From the NCBI RefSeq assembly GCF_900198605.1, contig NZ_FZPJ01000028.1, positions 1 to 61,372 on the forward strand: a stretch of DNA of 61,372 nucleotides. The letters run 5' to 3'. Positions 35,411 through 45,314 of this stretch are shown one piece after another. A program made the position numbers and the translations under genes. The stretch is from Helicobacter mesocricetorum (GTDB taxonomy: Bacteria; Campylobacterota; Campylobacteria; Campylobacterales; Helicobacteraceae). Under the pieces are notes generated by a model, which was not told where the DNA came from, did not search any database, and worked only from the letters and a program-made list of their open reading frames with translations. Numbering within the stretch: the stretch's first letter is position 1; each line of letters begins with the position of its first letter.

Positions 35411-36289
35411 TTAATTTTTATCCGAATAAATAAAATACCCTAATGCTTCTTTTTGAATATCGGTTAGCATTTGATTTTTAAAAGATGGCATACTGCCTAT
35501 ATATCCCTTTTTACCTTTTTCTAATACTTCCGCCACAAAAGTTATAGTCCCATACTTACTCAAATCTGGTGCCAATCCACCCATACCTTTGCCATCATCT
35601 CCATGACAAGCACTACAAGTAGCCATATAAAGCTCTTTTCCTCTTTGAACCAGCTCAGGATATTTTGTCTTCTTAACCTCTGAAATTTCAGCCATTATAT
35701 AAGCCGCAATTGCTTTTTTGGATTCTTCATTATCTGCAATTTCTGGAGATATTTGATTAAGAGGTGGCATATCGCCTAATGGATAGCCTAAACCTTTACT
35801 ACCCATTCTCATAGTTAAAATAATTCCCTCTTCTCTCCCCCAATCTAATAAGTTTGCCGCTACACCATTGATACCCTCTGTTGTGATTCCGTGGCATTGC
35901 GAACATTGCACTAAAAACAAATTTTGCCCCATTTTAACAAGCGTTTCTACATCGGCATCTTTCCACTGCTCTTCAAATTTAGCATTATAAACTTTAACTT
36001 CTTGATTATATTCGCCAATCTGGGAATAAGAGTTTAGCGGATACCCTACAAACCAATACCATAATGCCCAAATAATAAGCACTAAATACGCCGTCCCCCA
36101 ACCAACTGGAATATCATTTTTAAATTCTCTAATTCCATCCCATTCTTCACTTGTCAGCTCACCTTCAGCCTTGCTATTTTTCATTTTCCTAATATAACTA
36201 CCAGCAATAAAAATAGTCAAAGCTAAGATTAATATTGCACCAACAAGCGCGAGTTGATTTACACTATCATTTAAGTTAAACCATTCCAT
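35411..36289 (-). CDS. ccoP: cbb3 oxidase dihaem cytochrome c subunit CcoP
   Basis: This 292-residue protein has two N-terminal membrane helices, then two cytochrome c domains with CSQCHG and CSACHG haem motifs. It transfers electrons from soluble cytochrome c to CcoO/CcoN. Methionine ligands are in MPPLNQI and MPSFKNQM. It starts directly after ccoQ. The two-helix anchor is typical of epsilonproteobacterial CcoP. Confidence 0.96.
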   Translation of the reverse strand: MEWFNLNDSVNQLALVGAILILALTIFIAGSYIRKMKNSKAEGELTSEEWDGIREFKNDIPVGWGTAYLVLIIWALWYWFVGYPLNSYSQIGEYNQEVKVYNAKFEEQWKDADVETLVKMGQNLFLVQCSQCHGITTEGINGVAANLLDWGREEGIILTMRMGSKGLGYPLGDMPPLNQISPEIADNEESKKAIAAYIMAEISEVKKTKYPELVQRGKELYMATCSACHGDDGKGMGGLAPDLSKYGTITFVAEVLEKGKKGYIGSMPSFKNQMLTDIQKEALGYFIYSDKN

Positions 36290-36508
36290 TTAGCTTTCCT
36301 TTTTTCCTTCTTTTTTATTTCTAATTTCTATGAGATCATCGTCTAAATTATCATCTAAGGCAAGTCTTGCGTATTTTTCATAATCAATCTTTCCAGTTTT
36401 TTGGCTTTTATATAAATGATACACATAACTATAAAGCAAAACAACCAATAAAAGCGTGATAAACCAATAAGCATAACCTTGAATGATTCGTATAGTTTCA
36501 TAATCCAC
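36290..36508 (-). CDS. ccoQ: cbb3 oxidase subunit CcoQ
   Basis: This 72-residue protein has one membrane helix (AYWFITLLLVVLLYSYVYHLY) and a charged C-terminal tail (LDDDLIEIRNKKEGKKES). CcoQ stabilises the oxidase complex. It lies between ccoO and ccoP with 1-base spacing, the standard place. Confidence 0.93.
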   Translation of the reverse strand: MDYETIRIIQGYAYWFITLLLVVLLYSYVYHLYKSQKTGKIDYEKYARLALDDNLDDDLIEIRNKKEGKKES

Positions 36509-36509
36509 T

Positions 36510-37193
36510 TTAATTAGTCCTTCTTTTTTGTCCTAAACTATTTAAATAAGCGATTAAAGCAACAATCTGCCTAATTTCGCCTCTTTGCAATGCAGCTTTT
36601 ATTTCTGGATCTTTCATATCTTCAACAATCAATTTAGCTTCTGCTAAAATCTCTGCTCTACTAGCCTCTAAATCTCCTAATTTAGGATTATTTTCTGTAT
36701 CATAAGGCACACCAAAGACGACTTTTTGGGTATAAGCCTCTGCATAAGCAGTATCAACATCAATATTTTTCTTATAAAGATGAGGATAGGCAGGCATAAT
36801 AGAACCCGGAACAATACCAGCAGGATCCAACATATGCTGTTCGTGCCAGTCTGTTGTTCTATAATCTCCAACGCGATGCAAATCTGGACCAGTTCTTTTA
36901 GAACCCCATAAAAAAGGTCTATCATAAGCATATTCCCCACTAAGACTATGAGCGCCATACCTATCAGTTTCTGCTTTAAAAGGACGAATAAGCTGCGAAT
37001 GACAAGCATTACAGCTCTCAGCAATATAAATTTGACGCCCAGCAGTCTCAAGCAAAGTATAAGGCTTTAGATTCTCTGTTGGACGCGATGCCTTTGCAAA
37101 ATCAGGTAATATCTCCACTAATCCTGCAATAGAAAATACTAACAAAAATACTACCGTAAAGAAAAATGGGTTTTTTTCTAACCAATGAAACAT
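36510..37193 (-). CDS. ccoO: cbb3 oxidase monohaem subunit CcoO
   Basis: This 227-residue membrane-anchored cytochrome c has one haem motif (AESCNACHSQLIRPF) and the family segment RTGPDLHRVGDYRTTDWHEQH. It relays electrons to CcoN. The N-terminal helix anchors it. Order N-O-Q-P is standard. Confidence 0.97.
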   Translation of the reverse strand: MFHWLEKNPFFFTVVFLLVFSIAGLVEILPDFAKASRPTENLKPYTLLETAGRQIYIAESCNACHSQLIRPFKAETDRYGAHSLSGEYAYDRPFLWGSKRTGPDLHRVGDYRTTDWHEQHMLDPAGIVPGSIMPAYPHLYKKNIDVDTAYAEAYTQKVVFGVPYDTENNPKLGDLEASRAEILAEAKLIVEDMKDPEIKAALQRGEIRQIVALIAYLNSLGQKRRTN

Positions 37194-37204
37194 CTAATCC
37201 TCCT

Positions 37205-38671
37205 TTACGCTGCCATAGGAGTTGCATAATTTGGCTCTTTTTCAAGCTCTCTACTTGCAACAATTGTCATAATAATATTATAAGTAAATATAATAAACCC
37301 TAAGAAATATAATGCACCACCAATAGCTCTAATAACATAATAAGGCATTAGCACAGCAACTGTATCAATAAAAGAATAGGCTAAAGAACCAAACTCATCA
37401 GTAGCTCTCCACATCATACCCTGTGTGATACCTGCAATCCACATACTTGAAAAATACAATACAATCGCTGCACTTTGAATCCAAAATTGAATATCCATAA
37501 GGTTTTTGGAGTAAATCTCACGTTTAAATAATCTTGGTGTCATATGATAACAAGCGGCAATAATTGTAAAAGCAACCCACCCCAAAGCAGCATCATGGAC
37601 ATGCCCGATAATCCAATCCGTAAAGTGAGCCAAAGCATTCACAGATTTAATGGATTGAATAGGACCTTCTAAAGTCGTAAGCATATACCAAGTAGAAGCA
37701 AGGATTAAAAATTTTATCAGTGGCGATTCTTTTAGCTGATGCCATTGCCCCTTCATAGTTAAAAGCATATTAATAGCAGTTCCCCAAGAAGGTAAAATCA
37801 AAACCACAGAAAAGATTGATCCCATTGTCTGCATCCAATCTGGAACCGTAGAATAAATAAGGTGATGACTTCCAGCCCAAATATAAACAAACATTAACCC
37901 CCAAAACGAAAATAAAGTAAGCTTATAAGAGAAAATTGGCTGTCCTGATTCTTTAGGCAAAAAGTAATAAATAATCCCGATAATCCCTGAAGTAAAGACA
38001 AAGGCAACCGCATTATGTCCAAACCACCATTGAACCATCGCATCGTTAGTTCCGGCATAAAAAGAAATCGAATGCAACACCGAACCAACGCCTGAGATGA
38101 AATAGGTAGGAATTGAGAGATTATTAAAAATATAAAGCGCAGAAATCGCAACAAAAGTCGCGATAAAATACCATAAAGTAATATAAATTGTTTGCTCTCT
38201 TCTTAAAGCCATAGACCCAAAAAGACTAACCCCCCACAAAACCCAAACAATAACCACCAAAAGATCCAAAGGCCAAACAAGCTCTGAATACTCTTTAGAT
38301 TGTGTCAATCCAGCAAATAAACTAATAACTGCTAGAATCATCAAAATAATATAAAGACAAAAATGCAAATACCCAATGAACCTCAAAAAAGGATATTCAT
38401 TATAAGAAATCTTTAAGACTCTTTGTCCTACATAATACCAAGTAGCCCAAATACCACTTAATGTAAAACCATAAATAATACCATTAGTGTGCAATGGTCT
38501 AAGTCTCCCAAAAGTTCCAAACTCTCCTGCTAAATAGTTAAGATTTGGAAAAGCCATTTGAAAGGCTATCACAACACCCAACAACAACCCAACAATCCCA
38601 AATGCGACAGTTGCAAAAAGAAATAACTTTGCAATGGAGTAATCATACTCTAATGCAGAATTTGATTGCAT
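37205..38671 (-). CDS. ccoN: cbb3 cytochrome oxidase catalytic subunit CcoN
   Basis: This 488-residue haem-copper oxidase subunit has about twelve helices. Metal-ligand histidines are visible in GRLRPLHTNGIIYG, WWFGHNAVAFVF, GSHHLIYS and HFTDWIIGHVHDAALG. It is the O2-reducing, proton-pumping subunit used at low oxygen, fitting a microaerophile. AAGGAG precedes the ATG, and TACAAT about 35-40 bases further up may be the -10. Confidence 0.97.
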   Translation of the reverse strand: MQSNSALEYDYSIAKLFLFATVAFGIVGLLLGVVIAFQMAFPNLNYLAGEFGTFGRLRPLHTNGIIYGFTLSGIWATWYYVGQRVLKISYNEYPFLRFIGYLHFCLYIILMILAVISLFAGLTQSKEYSELVWPLDLLVVIVWVLWGVSLFGSMALRREQTIYITLWYFIATFVAISALYIFNNLSIPTYFISGVGSVLHSISFYAGTNDAMVQWWFGHNAVAFVFTSGIIGIIYYFLPKESGQPIFSYKLTLFSFWGLMFVYIWAGSHHLIYSTVPDWMQTMGSIFSVVLILPSWGTAINMLLTMKGQWHQLKESPLIKFLILASTWYMLTTLEGPIQSIKSVNALAHFTDWIIGHVHDAALGWVAFTIIAACYHMTPRLFKREIYSKNLMDIQFWIQSAAIVLYFSSMWIAGITQGMMWRATDEFGSLAYSFIDTVAVLMPYYVIRAIGGALYFLGFIIFTYNIIMTIVASRELEKEPNYATPMAA

Positions 38672-38788
38672 ATATGCTCCTTCCTACAAAATTTCTCACT
38701 TAGAGAATAGTTGCTATTGTATTAAAAAAACAATAACCCCTAGCTTAAAAGGATGATTGAGATAACAAAATCAAACGCATACTAGTAG

Positions 38789-40603
38789 CTACAAATCTTG
38801 AGAATTAGCGGGTTTTGAATCATTGTCTTCGTTTTGCTCTTCATCCTCCCCATCATTTTCATCATTATTGCTAGGAGGGTGAGGATTCCAATCATTTATC
38901 CATTGAACATCTCCTGCTTCAATAATATTATCAATTTGACGCAAATTTGCAACCTCACCCTCTTTTACCACCTTAAAGGTAAGGGCATTATTAGCTTGAG
39001 GCACAACAGCATTAAACGATCTTTCAATCTCGTGTTCATAAGATTTAAGCTTTAATAAAGTTTCTTGTCCTTGTGAGCTACCACGTATAATAACCCTTGC
39101 GTGAAGGGCTGCTTCATTAATATCTTTTAATTTTTTTTCACTGATATACCATAAGTTAGCAAGATTATCATATTCCTTTAGGGCTTCTTTGTATTCCTCT
39201 AAAGTCTTCTCGCGTTGCTTTGCAATATCTGCAGAACCCTTTGGAGCTGATCTATCAGGATCTTGATTTTTCACGGCGTATGCTTTAGATTGTGAGGTAA
39301 ATAAATAATTGCGTAGATTCGTCATTTTTTGACGAAAAAACCGCATTTTCTTTCTCATCTCATCAACTAATCTTATATAACCTATCCTATCCCGATATAA
39401 AAAAACAAAATTTTCTGGATCAACTCCTAAAATATTAAAATCCCCAATAATATTATCAATAATCAAAGAATAACGCGTATAGACTTGATTGCTAGAGCGC
39501 ATCTCCTTGATATAAACATAATCTGCTTTGATAATACCACCCACAGAGGCATTAATAAAGGCAACTCTTGCTTCTACCTTACCCTTCTCTAAAGAATCAA
39601 TAACAACCGTATGCGCTTTGACATCACCCTGATGTGTAGCGATAAAACAAATATCCGCACAGATAGTGGATTTAGAATCAACAACATTGTCAATTCTCAC
39701 CATTTTATCAACAGATACCTCTCGAATATGGTTAAAGCTATTAGAGAGAACTAAATTATCACTTATTGTGTAAGTATAAGGAGCGATTTCTTTTAAAAAC
39801 CCATCTTGTGCTGCAATGAAGTTAATAGCAACCTCATCTTCCCTACTATGAATCCCATTTTTTATCTTTATAGGACAAGGAGAAGCTTTCTCATCTAAAG
39901 CAATTTTTTCTCCCTTTAGATTCCTGCCCGACTTAGAAGGTATTGGTTTAATATACTCGAACAATAAATCCCCCATCTTAAAGGGCATTAAAAAATTTTT
40001 ATGGTTTATAGTTCGTGGAATATTTGAAAAAGCAAAATTCTCTTTATCAAAGCAAAAATTTACGCTACCTTCTTTTCTTGGTATTGGGGCAACACCTACT
40101 GCTACATTAAATAAAACTTTTGCAGGATAAACACCACCAATAACTTGCTTGAGAAACTCATTAATTTGAAGCGATAATTGCTTGTATTCTCTAATTTGTA
40201 TCAAATACCCATTAAGCAACATTATCTTATAAAGCAAATGATAAATATCAGCCTTTAAAGTGGTATGGAACACTAAAGGAGTGCAACAAATTAAAGTAGC
40301 ATTAAGACCATATTTTGGAGCATCTTTTAATTCGAAATAAAATGGTTTCTCTGTTTGTGAGGCTTCATAAATCTCTATGGTATGAAGCTGCTTAATTTCT
40401 ACATTGGCAGTAAAATTTGCATCTTTATTAAATAAGCGAGTATCAGGAACCAATTTTGGGATATTGCCATCATCTTTAATACATACCGTTCTAGTGCTTA
40501 ATAAATCAAAATCAAGCTTTACACCTAATTCTTCTTCTTTTTGTTGCAAGAACAAAGGAACATTATCGACTCTATCAAATCGCATTCTTTCGGATATTGC
40601 CAC
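38789..40603 (-). CDS. FapA/DUF342-family protein
   Basis: The product has 604 residues. The central part is the DUF342 beta-helix with repeated short strands (for example AHTVVIDSLEKGKVEARVAF and SVGGIIKADYVYI). An alpha-helical segment follows (about 420-510), then an acidic C-terminal tail (NNDENDGEDEEQNEDND). FapA-type proteins in this phylum help target FlhF and place flagella at the pole. A GTG at 40603 with AGGAAG upstream is the start. It is cytoplasmic and has no signal peptide. Confidence 0.82.
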   Translation of the reverse strand: MAISERMRFDRVDNVPLFLQQKEEELGVKLDFDLLSTRTVCIKDDGNIPKLVPDTRLFNKDANFTANVEIKQLHTIEIYEASQTEKPFYFELKDAPKYGLNATLICCTPLVFHTTLKADIYHLLYKIMLLNGYLIQIREYKQLSLQINEFLKQVIGGVYPAKVLFNVAVGVAPIPRKEGSVNFCFDKENFAFSNIPRTINHKNFLMPFKMGDLLFEYIKPIPSKSGRNLKGEKIALDEKASPCPIKIKNGIHSREDEVAINFIAAQDGFLKEIAPYTYTISDNLVLSNSFNHIREVSVDKMVRIDNVVDSKSTICADICFIATHQGDVKAHTVVIDSLEKGKVEARVAFINASVGGIIKADYVYIKEMRSSNQVYTRYSLIIDNIIGDFNILGVDPENFVFLYRDRIGYIRLVDEMRKKMRFFRQKMTNLRNYLFTSQSKAYAVKNQDPDRSAPKGSADIAKQREKTLEEYKEALKEYDNLANLWYISEKKLKDINEAALHARVIIRGSSQGQETLLKLKSYEHEIERSFNAVVPQANNALTFKVVKEGEVANLRQIDNIIEAGDVQWINDWNPHPPSNNDENDGEDEEQNEDNDSKPANSQDL

Positions 40604-40613
40604 TTACTACTTC

Positions 40614-41279
40614 CTATTCAATATAATATTTTTTCAATAAGTCATCAAATTTACTTTCATTTTTTTCTAATTCAGTATTAAGTTTAATAATAGGGCTTTT
40701 GCAACTCACACAACAAATATAAGAATGATTGGCTTGTAATTCTTTATCTAAAGTATCACAAACTTCATGAACTTTCAAATGGCAAAGGCAAACATAACGA
40801 TGTTTAACCTCATTGGAAACATCATATCTTTCATCTAATATTTTTGTCTTTTGTTGCAAATTATAAGGCAATTCATTAATCTCTGTCAAGCAATTCCTAA
40901 AAGATTCTATCCTCTTATCTTCTTCTAAAATATGTTTTAAAAGCCAATTATCAAGGAATTCAAAAAGCTTTACACTTGTTTTATCAATATCATTAAAACC
41001 AGCAACAATCTCTTTAAGCTTTTTCATAAAAACTTGGTGAGAAGCACGATGTTCTTTAAAGAAAGGATAATTAATGCGTTTCATATACTCCTCTTCATCT
41101 TTCATATGCTCTTTTGCATATTGTAAAAGCTTTGGAATGAGTTTTTTTAGCTTATCTTCCTTTACAGCAGGTTCCATATCAATAATTACCTTTGATAAAC
41201 CCACACATTTCATTAATTCTTGATGTTGAGCATCAAGATGATGATTTCTAATACTATAATCTTGACTCCATTCCACCAT
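40614..41279 (-). CDS. Bacteriohemerythrin with an extra cysteine-rich C-terminus
   Basis: The protein has 221 residues. Residues 1-130 are a hemerythrin four-helix bundle with the di-iron ligands in place: LDAQHQEL, KEHMKDEEEYM, EHRASHQVFM and LKHILEEDKRI. It would bind O2 or sense oxygen/iron. After it comes a segment with HRYVCLCHLKVHEVC and HSYICCVSCKSPI, which could hold zinc or an Fe-S centre and is absent from simple bacteriohemerythrins. AAGGAT lies upstream of the ATG. It lies directly before the DUF342 gene. Confidence 0.88.
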   Translation of the reverse strand: MVEWSQDYSIRNHHLDAQHQELMKCVGLSKVIIDMEPAVKEDKLKKLIPKLLQYAKEHMKDEEEYMKRINYPFFKEHRASHQVFMKKLKEIVAGFNDIDKTSVKLFEFLDNWLLKHILEEDKRIESFRNCLTEINELPYNLQQKTKILDERYDVSNEVKHRYVCLCHLKVHEVCDTLDKELQANHSYICCVSCKSPIIKLNTELEKNESKFDDLLKKYYIE

Positions 41280-41349
41280 AATGTATCCTTAATAATAATT
41301 TAAAGTTGGCATTTTATATAATATTTCTTTATAATTATCTAAAATATTT

Positions 41350-42477
41350 TTAAGTAATTTCTACAATCTTTTTATAAAATTCTTCAAATTTTCCTTGCAA
41401 AATAGCCTCTCTAGCATTCTTTACTAGACTTAAATAATAAGCTAAATTATGAATACTTGCCAATCGAAAATAGCTCATCTCTCCTGCCCTAAAAAGATGA
41501 TGCAAATAAGCCCTTGTATGATTTGTGCAAGTATAACAAGAACATTTTTCATCTAAGGGCTTTGCATCTAGCTTAAATCTTGTAGATTTAATAGCCATCT
41601 TTCCTTCATTGGTAAAAAGAGTGCCATTTCTTGCATTTCTTGTTGGCATCACACAATCAAACATATCCACACCTCTTGCAATAGCTTCTATAATATCCCT
41701 AGGTGTCCCAACACCCATTAAATAACGCGGTTTATCTTTTGGCAAAAATGGAATCGTAAAGTCTAATGTCTCATACATCATTACATTAGATTCCCCAACA
41801 GCCAATCCACCAATAGCGTATCCATCAAAATCACCCATTGCGCTTAAATCTCTTGCACTCATCTCTCTTAACTTCCTATCAACCCCACCTTGATTAATAG
41901 CAAAAATATGATTATTAAATTCCCTCCCCTCTTCTTGTGCCTGATATTTTTTTAGATTATGGTATTGAATAGATTCTTCTGCCCAAAAGCTCGTTTTATT
42001 AATAGATTCTAAAATTCTTTTTGCGGGGGCTGGTAAGCCTACCAAATCGTCCAAAACCATCATAATATCACTATTTAAATTATATTGAATATCTAAGACT
42101 TTCTTAGGTGTAAAAAAATGCTTACTCCCATCAATATGGCTTTTAAATAAAATTCCTTCCTCACAAACTTTAGCATTACTAGAGAGGCTAAAGGCTTGGA
42201 ATCCTCCGCTATCGGTTAAGAAATTTTTAGGGAATTGACTAAAATTATGCAATCCACCCAATTGCTTAATAACTTCATCATTAGGACGCAAATAAAGATG
42301 GTAGGTATTGGCTAGAATAATAGGTGCTTTTAGGGCTAATAAATCCATAAAGTCCAAAGCCTTTACACTTGCTTGTGTCCCAACAGGCATAAAAATGGGA
42401 GTTGGAACCTCTCCGTGAGCCAATTTTAAAATTCCAGCTCTAGCATTACCACAGACTTGCTGTAAATTAAATTCCAT
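41350..42477 (-). CDS. tgt: tRNA-guanine transglycosylase
   Basis: This 375-residue enzyme exchanges guanine 34 for preQ1 in queuosine tRNAs. It shows the nucleophile/active-site context in [14 protein letters not shown] and [15 protein letters not shown], and the zinc site CSCYTC with a distal His. QueA, the next enzyme of the pathway, is encoded at 49311. AAGG lies just upstream of the start. Confidence 0.96.
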   Translation of the reverse strand: MEFNLQQVCGNARAGILKLAHGEVPTPIFMPVGTQASVKALDFMDLLALKAPIILANTYHLYLRPNDEVIKQLGGLHNFSQFPKNFLTDSGGFQAFSLSSNAKVCEEGILFKSHIDGSKHFFTPKKVLDIQYNLNSDIMMVLDDLVGLPAPAKRILESINKTSFWAEESIQYHNLKKYQAQEEGREFNNHIFAINQGGVDRKLREMSARDLSAMGDFDGYAIGGLAVGESNVMMYETLDFTIPFLPKDKPRYLMGVGTPRDIIEAIARGVDMFDCVMPTRNARNGTLFTNEGKMAIKSTRFKLDAKPLDEKCSCYTCTNHTRAYLHHLFRAGEMSYFRLASIHNLAYYLSLVKNAREAILQGKFEEFYKKIVEIT

Positions 42478-42531
42478 TTTTAACCTTTTTTTGCTACATT
42501 TTCGAAATTTTCTGACCTAAGGTTTAAACTA

Positions 42532-43929
42532 ATGAGAAAAGTGCTTTTAATCTTAGATGGAATTGTAGCAAAAGAATTTGTAGCTACTCTTACACATAAG
42601 CATTTTGATAAAAACTCGTATATCTTTGTTTCTTTGGACAAGGATCTTTTGCCTACTCACTCAAAATATAACGAATCTTACCAATTTGACCCCTGCTCTT
42701 CGCACCGATTAAAAGAGATTCTAACCCCCCAAATCACGGATTGCTACATCATTACAGATCAAATCAAAGAAAGAGCTATCATCTACACGATTATTCGCAG
42801 ATTTAGCAAAAATATCCAAATTAATCTCTTAGGTAAAATCCCTTTAGAAGAAGAGGATAATCATCTCACAATGATTAATGAAGCTACCTTTTTAAGCGCA
42901 AAACTCTTTGAAAGTTTCCCCAATACACCTAGGATTGCAAAGAATATCGGATTAGAAAAAGGGGAGATTGTGCAAGTTAATGTCCCCTTTGGTAGCCCCT
43001 ATGCTTACCGCCCTTTTGGTATCATCAAGCAAAAAAAATGGAAAATTGCCGCAATTTATCGCTCCAATGAGCTAATCTTGCCTAAATATTCTACAACCAT
43101 ACTCCCTAATGATTCTTTGCTTTTAGTGGGCGAACCAACAACACTTTGGGATATTTACCACCGAATCAAAGAAGAGGTAGGGCAATTCCCCACACCTTTT
43201 GGGCGAGATATTGTTTTATATATTGATATGCTCCATTGCCAATGCTTAGATTCTTGTATTCAACAAACCTTATGGCTTTTTAAGAATTTTAAAAATAAGC
43301 GACTACATTTGTGTTTTTTTAATGCGAACTCTTTTGAAAATCTCCAATATTTAAAAGACAATCCCGCCTTAAATAAAGACAATATTACTTGGGGAGTAGA
43401 ATTTTATGAAACATCACTTATAAAAATCATCCAAAAAGACAGAAAGACAAAAAATATCGGATTGATTTTATTAGAAAATTCCCTTTTAAAAAAGCACCAA
43501 ACCTTTCTCTTTAATCTAGGAATTCCCCTGCTTAAACTTAGCAATATGGCTTTAGATACCCTTAAAGCTAGTGTGGTTATTATCCCTAAAAATACAGAAG
43601 AAGCAGAAAAAATCTCTCCTGTGGTTTTTGATTTTTCGACACAAATAGGCTTACAAATAAAACTTTATGATTTTGACCCAGATGGAAACTACCACAAAGA
43701 AGCCATCAACTATTATGAACACACTGCAAAAATCTTTAATAAAAAAATAGAAATTTTACGCTCTAATACGATAAATCCAATATTTTGGCTTAATAGAGAA
43801 AAGCAGATTCTACAAATCCTCCCTCTTAAAAATACCAAAAAATCTATTTGGTCATCCCTAACCGATGCGGAGAGCCTAAGCATTAAATTCTCTAATATAC
43901 CACAGCTCTTTATTCCCTTATCAATTTAA
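42532..43929 (+). CDS. COG3400-family protein with a TrkA-C-like domain
   Basis: The protein has 465 residues. An N-terminal nucleotide-binding-like domain (RKVLLILDGIVAKEFV) is followed at about 145-210 by an RCK_C/TrkA-C module (GEIVQVNVPFGSPYAYRP, LPNDSLLLVGEP). The C-terminal half is alpha/beta and unassigned. Such proteins are annotated as COG3400 in epsilonproteobacteria and may regulate K+ transport, though no channel is encoded here. It is divergent from tgt and abuts fliI tail-to-tail with no gap. Confidence 0.75.
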   Translation: MRKVLLILDGIVAKEFVATLTHKHFDKNSYIFVSLDKDLLPTHSKYNESYQFDPCSSHRLKEILTPQITDCYIITDQIKERAIIYTIIRRFSKNIQINLLGKIPLEEEDNHLTMINEATFLSAKLFESFPNTPRIAKNIGLEKGEIVQVNVPFGSPYAYRPFGIIKQKKWKIAAIYRSNELILPKYSTTILPNDSLLLVGEPTTLWDIYHRIKEEVGQFPTPFGRDIVLYIDMLHCQCLDSCIQQTLWLFKNFKNKRLHLCFFNANSFENLQYLKDNPALNKDNITWGVEFYETSLIKIIQKDRKTKNIGLILLENSLLKKHQTFLFNLGIPLLKLSNMALDTLKASVVIIPKNTEEAEKISPVVFDFSTQIGLQIKLYDFDPDGNYHKEAINYYEHTAKIFNKKIEILRSNTINPIFWLNREKQILQILPLKNTKKSIWSSLTDAESLSIKFSNIPQLFIPLSI

Positions 43930-45228
43930 TCACTGCATAAGTGCAATCAGCTCATTGATACTTGCCTCATAGCCAAGTGCTTCATTATAATCTTGCTTTA
44001 AATAATTCTCCATTCCCTCTTTTTTGCTAATAGCTTCATCTAATTCTTTATCACTCCCCATTTGGTAAGCACCAATGCGGATTAAAACCTCATTTTCTTT
44101 TAATAAAGAATAAAGCCTCCTAAACTTCCTTGCTGCTTGTATATGTTCTTGCGTTACAATATCATTCATCAACCTTGAAGCAGAATTTAAAATATTAATA
44201 GGTGGATAAATACCAAAATCTGTCAAACCCCTATCTAAAATGATATGCCCATCTAAAATACTACGACTTTGATCAGCAATAGGATCGCTCATATCATCAC
44301 CCTCTACTAAAACCGTGAAATAAGCCGTAATAGAGCCTTGATTATTTTCTTTCCCTGCCCTCTCCATAAGTTGTGGCAATAATGTTAAAACAGAGGGCGG
44401 ATAACCCTTACTAGTAGGTGGCTCACCTAAGGATAATCCAATCTCTCTTTGTGCCATAGCAAAGCGCGTTACAGAATCCATCATAAAAAGCACATCTTCG
44501 CCCTTATTCTTAAAATACTCTGCAACACTCATTGCGGCAAATGCACCATATTTACGCATCAAAGGAGAATCATCACTTGTAGCTACTACCAAAATGGTAT
44601 TCGTTAAATCTCCCCCTAAATTCTTCTCTACAAACTCTGGAACTTCTCTTCCTCTCTCACCAATTAAAGCAATCACTTTAATCTTAGCACTTGCACCCCT
44701 TACTATCATTCCCATTAAAGTAGATTTTCCAACCCCACTTCCAGCGAATATTCCAAGCTTCTGCCCCTTTCCACAAGTCAAAAGCCCATCAATACTTTTA
44801 ACCCCTACACTAAACACCTCATCAATCATTCCTCTTTTCATCGCAGCAATAGGCGGACGAATAATAGGCATAGAGCCTTCTACCCTTAATTCTCCTTTGC
44901 CATCAATAGGTTCTCCTAGAGGATTAATCACTCGCCCTAAAAGCTCATTTCCAACAGGAATCTGCAATCCTTTTGTATTAAGATAAACCTTATCTCCAAC
45001 TCTAGTCCCCTCAACAAAAGAAAAGGGCGTTACTTTAAAACTATTCTCTTCTAAAGCTGTTACCATTCCTATGGTAGAGCTATATTCATTCACAATCTTG
45101 ACAATATCGCCGATACTAGGGGACAATCCATTAGCTAATAAGAATCCTTGCTCGACTTTGATAATCACGCCAAAAGAGGGAGAGAGATTAAGTCTATTTA
45201 GCTTTTCTCTGATATTTTCTAATGCCAT
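43930..45228 (-). CDS. fliI: Flagellar export ATPase FliI
   Basis: This 432-residue homologue of the F1 beta subunit powers flagellar protein export. Walker A is GIFAGSGVGKSTLMGMI, Walker B is DVLFMMDSVTRFA, and ALIGERGREVPEF is characteristic. The ATG at 45228 is chosen since it gives MALENIREKLNRLNL, matching FliI N-termini; a GTG 24 bases upstream has no ribosome binding site. It is divergent from gpsA. Confidence 0.96.
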   Translation of the reverse strand: MALENIREKLNRLNLSPSFGVIIKVEQGFLLANGLSPSIGDIVKIVNEYSSTIGMVTALEENSFKVTPFSFVEGTRVGDKVYLNTKGLQIPVGNELLGRVINPLGEPIDGKGELRVEGSMPIIRPPIAAMKRGMIDEVFSVGVKSIDGLLTCGKGQKLGIFAGSGVGKSTLMGMIVRGASAKIKVIALIGERGREVPEFVEKNLGGDLTNTILVVATSDDSPLMRKYGAFAAMSVAEYFKNKGEDVLFMMDSVTRFAMAQREIGLSLGEPPTSKGYPPSVLTLLPQLMERAGKENNQGSITAYFTVLVEGDDMSDPIADQSRSILDGHIILDRGLTDFGIYPPINILNSASRLMNDIVTQEHIQAARKFRRLYSLLKENEVLIRIGAYQMGSDKELDEAISKKEGMENYLKQDYNEALGYEASINELIALMQ

Positions 45229-45314
45229 TTCCGTTCTTTTTAACAAAATCACAATGAAGAAGGATTTTAATATATTTTTATTAAAATTCTTCTATAAAAG
45301 CAATAAGGACAATT

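Noticed and set aside
44594-44986. 130-codon forward frame inside fliI
   Set aside because: It is antisense to the FliI Walker region with no start signals.
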